From: Ruegeria sp. THAF57
GTDB lineage: Bacteria > Pseudomonadota > Alphaproteobacteria > Rhodobacterales > Rhodobacteraceae
Length of the DNA stretch: 64,000 nt
Assembly (NCBI RefSeq): GCF_903914075.1
Contig: NZ_CAIWNQ010000001.1
Location: forward strand, 620,001-684,000
Direction: 5' to 3'
Below are positions 1 to 8,514 of this stretch, piece after piece (position 1 is the first letter of the stretch; every line of letters starts with the position of its first letter). The position numbers and the translations under genes were made by a program. The notes beneath the pieces are model-generated. The model was not told where the DNA came from and ran no database searches. It was given only the letters and a program-made list of their open reading frames with translations.

Positions 1-1446
1 TGCATCAGCCCGTGGAACTTTCCGCTGGCCATTTTCACCGGCCAGATTGCTGCGGCGCTTGCCACTGGTAACGCTGTACTGGCCAAACCCGCCCCGCAAA
101 CGCCGTTGATCGCGCATCGCGCCGTGCAGTTGATGCATGAAGCAGGTGTGCCACTGGGTGTTCTGCAATTGCTGCCGGGTGGTCCCATGGTGGGTGCGGC
201 ACTGACCTCGGATGCGCGGGTTTCGGGCGTGGCTTTTACAGGCTCCACCGCGACGGCCCTGAAAATTCGCGAGGCAATGGCAGAAAACCTGCGGCCCGGC
301 ACCCCGTTGATCGCGGAAACCGGCGGGCTGAATGCCATGATAGTGGACAGCACCGCCCTGCCCGAACAAGCCGTTCAATCCATCATCGAAAGCGCGTTTC
401 AATCGGCGGGTCAGCGCTGCTCGGCCCTTCGGTGCCTTTATGTGCAAGAGGACATAGCGGACGACCTGCTAACGATGCTGAAGGGCGCGATGGAGGCCCT
501 GCAAGTTGGCGACCCGTGGTTGATTTCAACCGATTGCGGCCCTGTTATCGACAACGATGCACGGCAGGTCATCACGGATCACGTTGCAACCGCCCGTCGG
601 GACGGGCGCATCTTGAAAGAGACGCCAACGCCGCCCGACGGCACATTCGTCGCACCGACGCTTATTGAAATCCCCGGCATTGCCGCGCTCGAACGAGAAA
701 TTTTCGGCCCGGTTCTGCATGTCGTGCGATTCAAGGCGTCCGAGATTGATCAGGTGATCGCTGACATCAATGCCACGGGATACGGCCTGACCTTTGGCCT
801 GCACACGCGCATTGACGACCGTGTTCAGCACATCACCGAAGCCGTTCACGCGGGCAATATCTATGTGAACCGTAACCAGATTGGAGCGATTGTCGGATCG
901 CAACCATTTGGTGGTGAAGGCCTTTCTGGGACTGGCCCCAAAGCCGGCGGTCCAAACTACATGCCCCGTTTCTGCGCACCCGACCGCCAGAACAGCGCCG
1001 GGACGTGGAACGCAACAATGGGCGACATGCCTGCCCCCGATGGCGAACCGGCATCAGTTCAAACCCGCTCCCTGCCCGGCCCGACCGGAGAATCCAACCG
1101 CCTCAGCGAGTTCCCCCGCCCGCCTCTATTGTGTCTGGGGCCGGGTGAGGCCGCTGTTCAGACACAAGCGGCTGCAGTACAGGAACTGGGCGGTTCAGCA
1201 ATCCGCGCCACAGGTACAATCGACCTGCACCGGCTTGAAAATGCGACAGGTATCTCTGGCGTTTTGTGGTGGGGGGACGAAGCAACCGCCCGAGACATTG
1301 AACGGCATCTGGCCCGCCGCACTGGTCCGATCCTGCCCCTAATCCCCGGCTTGCCGGACAAGGCCCGAGTACTGGCCGAGCGCCACGTCTGCGTCGACAC
1401 AACCGCCGCAGGGGGTAACGCGGCGCTGCTGGGTGGTGCGGCCTAA
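1..1446 (+). CDS. putA: Bifunctional proline dehydrogenase / P5C dehydrogenase, C-terminal part
   Basis: Only the 3' end is in the window; frame 1 is open from base 1. The visible part is an aldehyde dehydrogenase domain that oxidises glutamate semialdehyde (from proline) to glutamate with NAD+. It starts inside the conserved CISPWNFPLAIFTG segment. Further on are the catalytic glutamate in AETGG and the catalytic cysteine in SAGQRCSALR (codon 418-420), then EIFGPVL and QPFGGEGLSGTGPKAGG, the hallmark of the PutA branch. A tail of about 120 residues after the ALDH domain fits the C-terminal extension of long PutA proteins. The proline dehydrogenase domain must lie to the left of the window. 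Confidence 0.93.
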   Translation, partial: CISPWNFPLAIFTGQIAAALATGNAVLAKPAPQTPLIAHRAVQLMHEAGVPLGVLQLLPGGPMVGAALTSDARVSGVAFTGSTATALKIREAMAENLRPGTPLIAETGGLNAMIVDSTALPEQAVQSIIESAFQSAGQRCSALRCLYVQEDIADDLLTMLKGAMEALQVGDPWLISTDCGPVIDNDARQVITDHVATARRDGRILKETPTPPDGTFVAPTLIEIPGIAALEREIFGPVLHVVRFKASEIDQVIADINATGYGLTFGLHTRIDDRVQHITEAVHAGNIYVNRNQIGAIVGSQPFGGEGLSGTGPKAGGPNYMPRFCAPDRQNSAGTWNATMGDMPAPDGEPASVQTRSLPGPTGESNRLSEFPRPPLLCLGPGEAAVQTQAAAVQELGGSAIRATGTIDLHRLENATGISGVLWWGDEATARDIERHLARRTGPILPLIPGLPDKARVLAERHVCVDTTAAGGNAALLGGAA

Positions 1447-1488
1447 ACAGACCTTGACGCTGGGCTAAGGAAAGCCCAGCGTCGCGCC

Positions 1489-2232
1489 ATGTTTCCCATC
1501 CGCGATCATAACCCTTCGGGGCGTACTCCGTTCGTCGTTTACCTGCTAATGGCAGCGAATATCCTGATCTTCATCAGCTATGCAGGCGCCATGGACGACG
1601 CGCGACTGATCAACCAGATCTACTATGATTACGCCGTGATACCGGCGCGGATCACCGATGGTTTCGCGTTTGATACATTGGTGACATCAATGTTCCTGCA
1701 CGGGAGCTGGATGCACCTTATCGGTAACATGCTGTTTCTGTGGATCTTTGGCGACAACCTCGAAGATGAGATGGGCCACCTGCCCTTTTTGCTGTTCTAT
1801 CTGGCTGCCGGAGTCAGCGCTGGCCTGATCCACGTCCTGACAGCCCCCGGTTCATTGGTCCCCACTATCGGCGCATCGGGCGCGATTGCCGGAGTGATGG
1901 GCGGCTATTTGCTGCTGTTCCCCAAGGCGCAGGTCGATATCCTGTTGATCTTGATCATTTATATTCGCGTCTTCACCATTCCGGCTTTTGTTATGCTTGG
2001 GGTCTGGCTTGGCATGCAGTTTCTGGGCAGCCTCTCCAGCAACCCGGACGAAGGGGGGATTGCATATTGGGCACATACAGGCGGTTTCTTCGTCGGGCTG
2101 GTGTTGAGTATTCCGTTATGGTTGCGACGCGGTGGCGTCAAATTCTGGAACCGGACACACGGCCACCCGCCGCACCCAGAGCAAACCTATAAGTTCTCGC
2201 AATCACGCATCCCCCGCATTCCGCGCAGGTAG
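1489..2232 (+). CDS. Rhomboid family intramembrane serine protease
   Basis: A 247-residue polytopic membrane protein with about six hydrophobic segments. The rhomboid signature is complete: HGSWMHLIGNMLFLWIFG at about 71-88, GASG with the likely catalytic Ser130, and AHTGGF with the partner His196. The family cleaves membrane proteins inside the bilayer; the substrate cannot be read from sequence. It follows putA after 42 bases. Its last 30 bases overlap the end of the convergent bhcR gene, so the two transcripts must run into each other. Confidence 0.92.
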   Translation: MFPIRDHNPSGRTPFVVYLLMAANILIFISYAGAMDDARLINQIYYDYAVIPARITDGFAFDTLVTSMFLHGSWMHLIGNMLFLWIFGDNLEDEMGHLPFLLFYLAAGVSAGLIHVLTAPGSLVPTIGASGAIAGVMGGYLLLFPKAQVDILLILIIYIRVFTIPAFVMLGVWLGMQFLGSLSSNPDEGGIAYWAHTGGFFVGLVLSIPLWLRRGGVKFWNRTHGHPPHPEQTYKFSQSRIPRIPRR

Positions 2233-3045
2233 ACGCCCGCCACTTAGTTCAGTGATTTCCCGGGCAGCAGCCATAACCAAGCCGCCCAAGTCCGGCGCCC
2301 GGTCCGCTTTGAACCGCACAGTCGGGCCAGACACAGATATCCCGGCACAGGGTTCGGCGCGATCATTGAATATCGCCGCGCCAATGCAGGACATGCCTTC
2401 ATAGCGCTCTTCCCGATCATGCGACCAGCCCCGCTTTCGCGTCAGCACCAAGTCCGACTGCAACTTTGATCCCGGCAGCAAAGTATTTTCGGTAAAGGCA
2501 ATAGGTTCCCCCAAGCCCAGCGCTTTGGTCAACCCGGCCTCGCCCAGTTCGGCCAGGATCGCCTTGCCAGTTCCCGATGCATACATCGGGGTCCGGGCCC
2601 CCGGCGGAAAAAACGCCCGGATGGGGTTCCCGGTTTCGACCTGCCCAACAAACACAACCTCGAACCCATCGGGAACCGCCAGATTGGCCGTCTCACCGCT
2701 GTCTTGCATCAAGCGCCGCAGGATGGGTCGTCCGATCTCGATCACGCTGTTTCTACGCAGGAAAGACGCGCCGGTTCTGTATGCCTCGATGCCAATCACC
2801 CACTCCTGACGCTCTTCGTCAAAGCTGACGAAGCCGTGTTTTTGCAACGTGACCAGAATACGGTGCGTAGTGGCTGTGGGAACCCCGATCTCTCTAGCCA
2901 GATCACTCAGCGCGGCCCGCTCCATGCGCGCAACCGTGGTCATAACGCCCAACGCCCGATCCAAAGACTGCATGGTCCCGGCCGAGCTTTCCTTGAACAT
3001 GGATTTCGGTCGACCCCGTGGTCTTTTTTGCGGCTCTTGTCCCAA
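2203..3045 (-). CDS. bhcR: IclR-family regulator of the beta-hydroxyaspartate cycle
   Basis: IclR-type protein with an N-terminal winged helix (about residues 20-80, reading ALSDLAREIGVPTATTHRIL) and a C-terminal effector domain. The frame is open upstream to 3297, but a TTG at 3045 is preceded by a strong Shine-Dalgarno (AAGGAGGAAGGG at 3049-3060), giving 280 residues, normal for IclR. An ATG at 3096 has no visible ribosome site. It is divergent from bhcABCD, as in Paracoccus, where BhcR responds to glyoxylate. The N-terminus is basic (QKRPRGRPK). The 3' end overlaps the rhomboid gene by 30 bases. Confidence 0.88.
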   Translation of the reverse strand: MGQEPQKRPRGRPKSMFKESSAGTMQSLDRALGVMTTVARMERAALSDLAREIGVPTATTHRILVTLQKHGFVSFDEERQEWVIGIEAYRTGASFLRRNSVIEIGRPILRRLMQDSGETANLAVPDGFEVVFVGQVETGNPIRAFFPPGARTPMYASGTGKAILAELGEAGLTKALGLGEPIAFTENTLLPGSKLQSDLVLTRKRGWSHDREERYEGMSCIGAAIFNDRAEPCAGISVSGPTVRFKADRAPDLGGLVMAAAREITELSGGRLPARNAGDA

Positions 3046-3084
3046 TTTCCCTTCCTCCTTTGCCCGATATTTTTTGTCGCAGTT

Positions 3085-3169
3085 GAAATTCGCCATCAAA
3101 ATGAAAAACGGAAATCTACACGAATTTCGCGAGTTACAGATTTTTTGACAAAAATGAAAATATTTTTCA
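3085..3169. promoter_or_regulatory. bhcR-bhcA divergent control region with inverted repeats
   Basis: AT-rich region between the divergent genes. Two dyads are visible: GAAATTCG (3085-3092) facing CGAATTTC (3121-3128), and TGAAAA (3155-3160) facing TTTTCA (3164-3169) across three bases. IclR regulators usually bind short AT-rich palindromes in such intergenic regions, so these are the best candidates for BhcR operators. That binding is inference. The first arm lies upstream of the TTG start of bhcR, which also supports the shorter bhcR reading. Confidence 0.45.
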
Positions 3170-3229
3170 AGAAAATTGCATGAGGCCACACAATCCCGGA
3201 AAATGTCCTCCAAAGCGGAGGAATAGAAG

Positions 3230-4420
3230 ATGTCCAACCAAAACCCGGTCTTCATACCAGGGCCGACAAATATCCCCGACCGGCTGCGGCTGGCCATGCA
3301 GGTTCAAACGCAAGACCACCGCGCGCCGGATTTTGTCGACACGTTCGCCCCTATTCTGGAAGAGACAAAGCGTGTCTTCAGCACTCAAACCGGTCAGATC
3401 GTGACATTCCCTGCCTCGGGCACCGGCGGGTGGGAAGCGGCGATCACCAATACCCTCAACCCCGGAGACAAGGTTCTGGTGGCCCGGTATGGCGTTTTCA
3501 GCCATCGCTGGATCGACTTGTGTCAGCGGCACGGATTGGACGTTCAGGTCATTGATTGCCCTTGGGGGACAGGTGCACCTGCGGACCTGTTTCAGGCCGC
3601 TCTTGCCAAGGACACGTCACACGATATACGCGCCGTTCTGGTGACCCATAACGAAACTGCAACCGGCGTGCTTTCGGATATCGGTGCTGTGCGTCAAGCC
3701 ATGGACGCCGCAAACCATCCCGCGATGCTGTTTGTGGATTGCGTAAGCTCGCTGGCCTCTGTGCCGTTTCAGTTTGACACATGGGGCGTCGATATCGCCG
3801 TGTCGGGGTCGCAAAAAGGGTTCATGCTGGCGACTGGGATGGCGATCCTGTGTGTCAGCGAAAAGGCGCAAGAGGCGATGGCGTCCGCCAAGCTGCCCCG
3901 CACCTTCTTTGATTTCCGTGACATGATGGCCGCGAATGCGTCGGGCGGGTTTCCCTATACCCCGCCGCTGCAACTGATCTACGGGATGCGCGAAAGCCTT
4001 AAGATGCTGTTTGAGGAAGGCTTGGACAACGTCTATGCCCGCCACCACCGGCTGGCCGAAGGGGTTCGCCGAGCCACCGACGCCTGGGGCTTGAAGCTGG
4101 TTGCGCAGTCGCCGGACCTTTATTCCGATACGGTCAGCGCAATCTATGTCCCCGATGGGTTCGACAGCAACGCCCTGACAGATCATGCCTTCAACGCATA
4201 TGGCGTGTCCTTCGGGATCGGCCTTGGGCAACTGAACGGCAAGGCGTTTCGCATCGGTCATCTGGGCAGCCTGACGGACGTGATGGTCCTGTCTGGCCTC
4301 AGTGCGATCGAGATGGCGATGGCGGACCTGAATTACCCGATCTCACTAGGCAGCGGGGTCGCGGCCGCGCAGGAATTTTATCGTTCCGGCTCGTCCGGCA
4401 ACGCACAGGCGGCAGCCTGA
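3230..4420 (+). CDS. bhcA: Aspartate-glyoxylate aminotransferase (BhcA)
   Basis: A 396-residue fold-type I, class V PLP aminotransferase of the serine-glyoxylate transaminase type. The PLP lysine is Lys196 in SGSQKGFML and Asp170 (FVDCVSS) should hold the pyridine nitrogen. In the beta-hydroxyaspartate cycle it moves the amino group of aspartate to glyoxylate, giving oxaloacetate and regenerating glycine. A GGAGGAA ribosome site sits just before the ATG. It is the first gene of the bhcABCD operon and is followed by bhcB after 11 bases. The context distinguishes it from an ordinary serine-glyoxylate transaminase. Confidence 0.93.
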   Translation: MSNQNPVFIPGPTNIPDRLRLAMQVQTQDHRAPDFVDTFAPILEETKRVFSTQTGQIVTFPASGTGGWEAAITNTLNPGDKVLVARYGVFSHRWIDLCQRHGLDVQVIDCPWGTGAPADLFQAALAKDTSHDIRAVLVTHNETATGVLSDIGAVRQAMDAANHPAMLFVDCVSSLASVPFQFDTWGVDIAVSGSQKGFMLATGMAILCVSEKAQEAMASAKLPRTFFDFRDMMAANASGGFPYTPPLQLIYGMRESLKMLFEEGLDNVYARHHRLAEGVRRATDAWGLKLVAQSPDLYSDTVSAIYVPDGFDSNALTDHAFNAYGVSFGIGLGQLNGKAFRIGHLGSLTDVMVLSGLSAIEMAMADLNYPISLGSGVAAAQEFYRSGSSGNAQAAA

Positions 4421-4431
4421 GGAGATTGACC

Positions 4432-5403
4432 ATGCTGGATCACACCCCCGCCGCAAAGCTGACAATCGGCGACATGCGAACGGCGCATGAACGGATCAAA
4501 CCATATATCCGCCGAACCCCGGTCATGGTGTCCGACTACCTGAATGACCTGACCGGCGCCGAGCTGTTTTTCAAGTGCGAGAACTTTCAAGAGGCCGGCG
4601 CCTTCAAGGTTCGCGGAGCAAGCAACGCCGTGTTTGGCCTAAGCGATGAGAAGTCGGCAAAGGGTGTCTGCACGCATTCCAGCGGCAACCACGCACTTTC
4701 ACTGTCCTATGCGGCCGGGCGGCGGGGCATCCCCTGCCATGTGGTCATGCCGCGCACGGCACCACAGGCCAAGAAGGACGCGGTCCGGCGCTTTGGCGGA
4801 ACGATCACCGAGTGTGAACCGTCGACCACCTCGCGCGAGGCGACTTTTGCCGAAGTGCAGGCCAAAACGGGCGGCGAATTCGTCCACCCCTATAACGACC
4901 CCCGCGTGATCGCTGGGCAGGCGACATGTTCGGCGGAACTGCTGGAACAAACTAACGGCGTGGATGCGGTCATCGCGCCGATTGGCGGCGGCGGTATGGT
5001 GTCCGGAACCTGTTTGACGGTGTCAAACCTAGCGCCCAGTACAGCGATTTATGCTGCGGAACCGGAACAGGCGGATGACGCTTACCGTTCGTTCAAGGCG
5101 GGTCGCATAGTCGCGGATGACGCCCCCAAAACAGTTGCCGATGGTCTGCTGGTGCCGCTCAAAGAAAACACGTGGCACTTTGTGTCCAACCACGTGACCG
5201 ACATCTTCACCGCCTCGGAGGATGAGATCATCGAGGCGATGAAATTAACGTGGAAATACTTGCGCGTGGTGATGGAGCCGTCCTCGGCGGTGCCTCTGGC
5301 AACCATTCTCAAAAATCCGGACGTGTTTCGCGGAAAACGAGTCGGTGTGATCATCACCGGCGGCAACGTGGATTTGGACAAGCTGCCCTGGCTCAAATGG
5401 TAA
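4432..5403 (+). CDS. bhcB: Beta-hydroxyaspartate dehydratase (BhcB)
   Basis: Fold-type II PLP enzyme of the threonine dehydratase / hydroxyaspartate ammonia-lyase family, 323 residues. Visible are the Schiff-base Lys59 in AGAFKVRGA, SSGNHALSLS, and the glycine-rich phosphate loop PIGGGGMVSG. In the cycle it dehydrates (2R,3S)-beta-hydroxyaspartate to iminosuccinate, which BhcD must then capture before it hydrolyses. The ATG at 4432 is preferred over an in-frame TTG at 4426 because the GGAG at 4421 is correctly spaced only for the ATG. It lies 11 bases from each neighbouring operon gene. Confidence 0.93.
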   Translation: MLDHTPAAKLTIGDMRTAHERIKPYIRRTPVMVSDYLNDLTGAELFFKCENFQEAGAFKVRGASNAVFGLSDEKSAKGVCTHSSGNHALSLSYAAGRRGIPCHVVMPRTAPQAKKDAVRRFGGTITECEPSTTSREATFAEVQAKTGGEFVHPYNDPRVIAGQATCSAELLEQTNGVDAVIAPIGGGGMVSGTCLTVSNLAPSTAIYAAEPEQADDAYRSFKAGRIVADDAPKTVADGLLVPLKENTWHFVSNHVTDIFTASEDEIIEAMKLTWKYLRVVMEPSSAVPLATILKNPDVFRGKRVGVIITGGNVDLDKLPWLKW

Positions 5404-5414
5404 GGAGGAATAAC

Positions 5415-6578
5415 ATGAACAAACCTGTGAAATTTGACGACCTCGAAGTCGGCTTCGACATCCCCGCCTCAATCGGTATGGACGAAAGCGAGATTCAAAC
5501 ACCGTGCCTGATACTCGATCTGGACGCGCTGGAGCGGAATATCAGGAAGATGGGCGACTATGCCAAGGCACATGGCATGCGCCACCGCGTACACGGAAAG
5601 ATGCACAAGTCCGTTGATGTCGCCAAACTTCAGGAGAAACTGGGCGGCGCGGTGGGTGTCTGCTGTCAGAAAGTCTCGGAAGCCGAAGTTTTTGCGCGCG
5701 GCGGCATCAAGGATATCCTTGTATCAAATCAGGTGCGTGACCCAGCCAAGATCGACCGCTTGGCACGACTGCCCAAGACCGGAGCGCGCACCATCGTCTG
5801 CGTAGACGATGTCGAAAACGTCGCGGACCTGTCTGCCGCTGCGGTTAGCAACGGCACCGAATTGGAGGTTCTGGTCGAAATCGACTGTGGCGCGGGGCGG
5901 TGCGGCGTGACCACAACTCCGGCTGTAATCGAAATCGCCGAGGCAGTCGTGGCTGCCCCAAACCTGAAATTCACAGGCATTCAGGCATATCAGGGCGCGA
6001 TGCAGCATCTCGACACGTACGAGGCCCGAAAAGTGAAACTGGATGCTGCAATCGCGATGGTCGAAGACGCGGTTGACGGGTTGAAAGCCGCAGGCATCGA
6101 CTGCGAACTGGTCTCGGGCGGTGGCACTGGATCGTATTATTTCGAAAGTAATTCAGGTGTTTACAACGAACTGCAATGCGGGTCCTACGCCTTCATGGAC
6201 GCCGACTATGGCCGCATTCTGGACAAGGATGGCAAGCGGATCGACCAGGGTGAGTGGGAAAACGCGCTATTCATACTGACCAGCGTCATGAGCCACGCCA
6301 AAGCAGATAAGGCGATCTGTGATGCAGGTCTAAAGGCGCAGTCCGTCGATAGCGGCTTGCCGTTCATCTTTGGGCGCGACGATGTCGAATACCTCAAGTG
6401 CTCGGATGAGCACGGCGTGATCGGTGATCCGGGCAATATTCTCAAGGTCAACGACAAGCTGCTTCTGGTGCCCGGTCACTGTGACCCGACCTGCAACGTC
6501 CACGACTGGTATGTGGGTGTCCGGGGCGGCAAGGTTGAAACGCTCTGGCCTGTTTCGGCCCGTGGAAAGGCGTTCTGA
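5415..6578 (+). CDS. bhcC: Beta-hydroxyaspartate aldolase (BhcC)
   Basis: 387-residue fold-type III (alanine racemase-like) enzyme of the D-threonine aldolase family. The PLP lysine should be Lys62 in VHGKMHKS; the C-terminal HCDPTCN carries the His and Asp that bind the divalent metal in D-threonine aldolases. In the cycle it condenses glycine with glyoxylate to (2R,3S)-beta-hydroxyaspartate, the carbon-carbon bond-forming step. The frame is open upstream into bhcB, but TAAGGAGGAATAAC directly before the ATG at 5415 fixes the start. It lies between bhcB and bhcD. Confidence 0.94.
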   Translation: MNKPVKFDDLEVGFDIPASIGMDESEIQTPCLILDLDALERNIRKMGDYAKAHGMRHRVHGKMHKSVDVAKLQEKLGGAVGVCCQKVSEAEVFARGGIKDILVSNQVRDPAKIDRLARLPKTGARTIVCVDDVENVADLSAAAVSNGTELEVLVEIDCGAGRCGVTTTPAVIEIAEAVVAAPNLKFTGIQAYQGAMQHLDTYEARKVKLDAAIAMVEDAVDGLKAAGIDCELVSGGGTGSYYFESNSGVYNELQCGSYAFMDADYGRILDKDGKRIDQGEWENALFILTSVMSHAKADKAICDAGLKAQSVDSGLPFIFGRDDVEYLKCSDEHGVIGDPGNILKVNDKLLLVPGHCDPTCNVHDWYVGVRGGKVETLWPVSARGKAF

Positions 6579-6593
6579 GCAATGAGGGATATC

Positions 6594-7577
6594 ATGACTT
6601 CTCAAGATGGTCTGCTGATCGTAGGCGAAGATCTTTGCAAGCAACTGGTCGGCCGCCAGCAAGCCGTTGACGCGGTTCAGTCGGTCTTTGGCGCGATGGC
6701 CAGCGGCGGGGCGTGGAATTTTCCTGTTGTGCGCGAAGCGCTGGGTTACGCAGACGCTTTGTACGGCTTCAAGTCAGGGTTCGACAGGGAAGGACAGGTG
6801 CTGGGCGTAAAGTCGGGCGGATATTGGCCCGGCAATGCCGAAAAAAATCTGACCAACCACCAATCCACCGTCTTTCTGTTCGATCCTGACACCGGCCAGC
6901 TCTCTGCGCTTGTCGGGGGCAATTATCTGACGGCGGTGCGCACGGCGGCCTCGTCAGCGGTCTCGATTGCACATCTGGCGCGGCAAGATTCGAAGGTTCT
7001 GGGGATGGTTGGCGCTGGTCACCAATCCGCTTTCCAACTGCGTGCGGCGGCCGAACAACGCGCGTTTGAGAAGGTCGTCGCCTGGAATCCCCACCCGGAC
7101 ATGCTGCCGCGTCTGGCTACCGTGGCCGAGGAAATCGGGTTGCAGTTCGAAGCCGTCAGCCAACAGGAACTGGGCGCGCAGGCGGATGTGATCATCACGA
7201 TCACCTCAGCCTTTGAACCGCTATTGATGAATGACTGGATCAAACCCGGCACGCACCTTGCCTGCATGGGCACCGACACGAAAGGCAAGCAAGAGGTCGA
7301 CCCCGCGCTTGTGGCCGCAGCAACCGTTTTCACAGACGAGGTCGCCCAATCCGTTACGATCGGCGAAGCCCAGCACGCTATAAACTCGGGCGCGGTATCA
7401 CAGGATCAGATCACACCAATTGGTGCCGTGATCAACGGGGATCACCCCGGTCGGACCAGCGAAGACGAAATCACCCTGTTCGATGGAACCGGCGTTGGCT
7501 TGCAGGATTTGGCAGTTGCGTCGGTCGCCGCGCGATTGGCGGATGAGGCAGGCTTGGCGCAGCGCGCGGCCCTATGA
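6594..7577 (+). CDS. bhcD: Iminosuccinate reductase (BhcD)
   Basis: 327-residue member of the ornithine cyclodeaminase / mu-crystallin family with the nucleotide-binding GMVGAGHQSAFQLRA segment and a conserved KSGGYWPGN region. In the cycle it reduces iminosuccinate to L-aspartate with NADH, which BhcA then uses. The ATG at 6594 has GAGGG at suitable distance; an ATG at 6582 (four more residues) is the alternative. It is the last gene of the operon. The next gene is convergent, and a hairpin lies between them. Confidence 0.92.
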   Translation: MTSQDGLLIVGEDLCKQLVGRQQAVDAVQSVFGAMASGGAWNFPVVREALGYADALYGFKSGFDREGQVLGVKSGGYWPGNAEKNLTNHQSTVFLFDPDTGQLSALVGGNYLTAVRTAASSAVSIAHLARQDSKVLGMVGAGHQSAFQLRAAAEQRAFEKVVAWNPHPDMLPRLATVAEEIGLQFEAVSQQELGAQADVIITITSAFEPLLMNDWIKPGTHLACMGTDTKGKQEVDPALVAAATVFTDEVAQSVTIGEAQHAINSGAVSQDQITPIGAVINGDHPGRTSEDEITLFDGTGVGLQDLAVASVAARLADEAGLAQRAAL

Positions 7578-7581
7578 AACG

Positions 7582-7608
7582 AAAAAGCGCGCCTCGTTCG
7601 GGGCGCGC
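7582..7608 (-). terminator. Rho-independent terminator of the IMPase-family gene
   Basis: GCGCGCC (7587-7593) pairs with GGCGCGC (7602-7608). Read on the minus strand, the stem is followed directly by a T run (the A run at 7582-7586), so it ends the gene ending at 7633. It may also slow transcripts leaving bhcD, but there is no T run on that side. Confidence 0.75.
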
Positions 7609-7632
7609 AACTTCGATCGTGGCGATCAGGTC

Positions 7633-8418
7633 TTAGCCCCGGATCACCTTTGCAAACTGGTCAAAGATCGGTTCGTTCGAACAGATCACCTCGCCATCTT
7701 CCAAGACACTGCCTTCGGGATTGAGGGCCTGCACAAAACCACCGGCCTCTTTCACGATGATGATCCCGGCCGCCACGTCCCACGCGTGCAGGCGACGTTC
7801 CCAGAACCCTTCGTACCGACCTGCGGCCACGTAAGCCAGGTCAAGCGCCGCCGAACCCCAGCGGCGCACACCGGCGCAAGTCGGCATCAAACGCGCCAGA
7901 TCCTGCAGCGTTGCTGGCAAGTCCGAACGGCCACCAAAGGGCAGGCCCGTCGAAAAGATCGACTCGATCATACGATGACGGCTTGAAACGCGAATGCGGG
8001 TATCATTCATCCACGCGCCTTCACCTTTTTCAGCAAAAAACATCTCATCCTTGGCCGGGTCGTAGATCACGCCAGCGACGATCTTGCCCTTATGTTCCAA
8101 CGCGATCGAAATCGCCCAGTGCGGCAGGCCGTGCAGGAAATTCGTTGTCCCATCCAGCGGGTCCACGATCCAGCGGCGCGTGGGATCTTCACCAGCGATT
8201 TCGCCGCCCTCTTCCGCCAGCCATCCATAGGTCGGGCGCGCGCCTAGCAGTTCCTCTTTCAGGATGGCTTCTGCGGCGATATCCGCCTTAGAGACAAAAT
8301 CGCCTGCGCCTTTCATCGACACCTGAAGGTTCTCGACTTCGCGAAAATCTTTGACCAAAGACCGCCCCGCCTTGCGCGCGGCTTTAATCATGATGTTGAG
8401 GTTTGCACTGCCAACCAT
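7633..8418 (-). CDS. suhB: Inositol monophosphatase family protein (SuhB-like)
   Basis: 261 residues, the usual length for bacterial inositol monophosphatases. The metal and phosphate site is present: LAEEGG around Glu69/Glu70, WIVDPLDGTTNF with Asp86 and Asp89, and the late HAWDVAAG motif. The family removes phosphate from myo-inositol 1-phosphate and similar small sugar phosphates; in bacteria SuhB also acts with the transcription antitermination complex. Which role holds here cannot be read from sequence. It is transcribed alone towards the convergent bhc operon and ends in a clear terminator. Confidence 0.88.
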   Translation of the reverse strand: MVGSANLNIMIKAARKAGRSLVKDFREVENLQVSMKGAGDFVSKADIAAEAILKEELLGARPTYGWLAEEGGEIAGEDPTRRWIVDPLDGTTNFLHGLPHWAISIALEHKGKIVAGVIYDPAKDEMFFAEKGEGAWMNDTRIRVSSRHRMIESIFSTGLPFGGRSDLPATLQDLARLMPTCAGVRRWGSAALDLAYVAAGRYEGFWERRLHAWDVAAGIIIVKEAGGFVQALNPEGSVLEDGEVICSNEPIFDQFAKVIRG

Positions 8419-8514
8419 TGTCCAAAGGCTCCTGTCCGGTCAAACCGCGCGTATACTGATGCAAAGCGCCCTTGCCAAGAGGAATGATACGCATAGCAGA
8501 CCCGCGTTTTGCGC

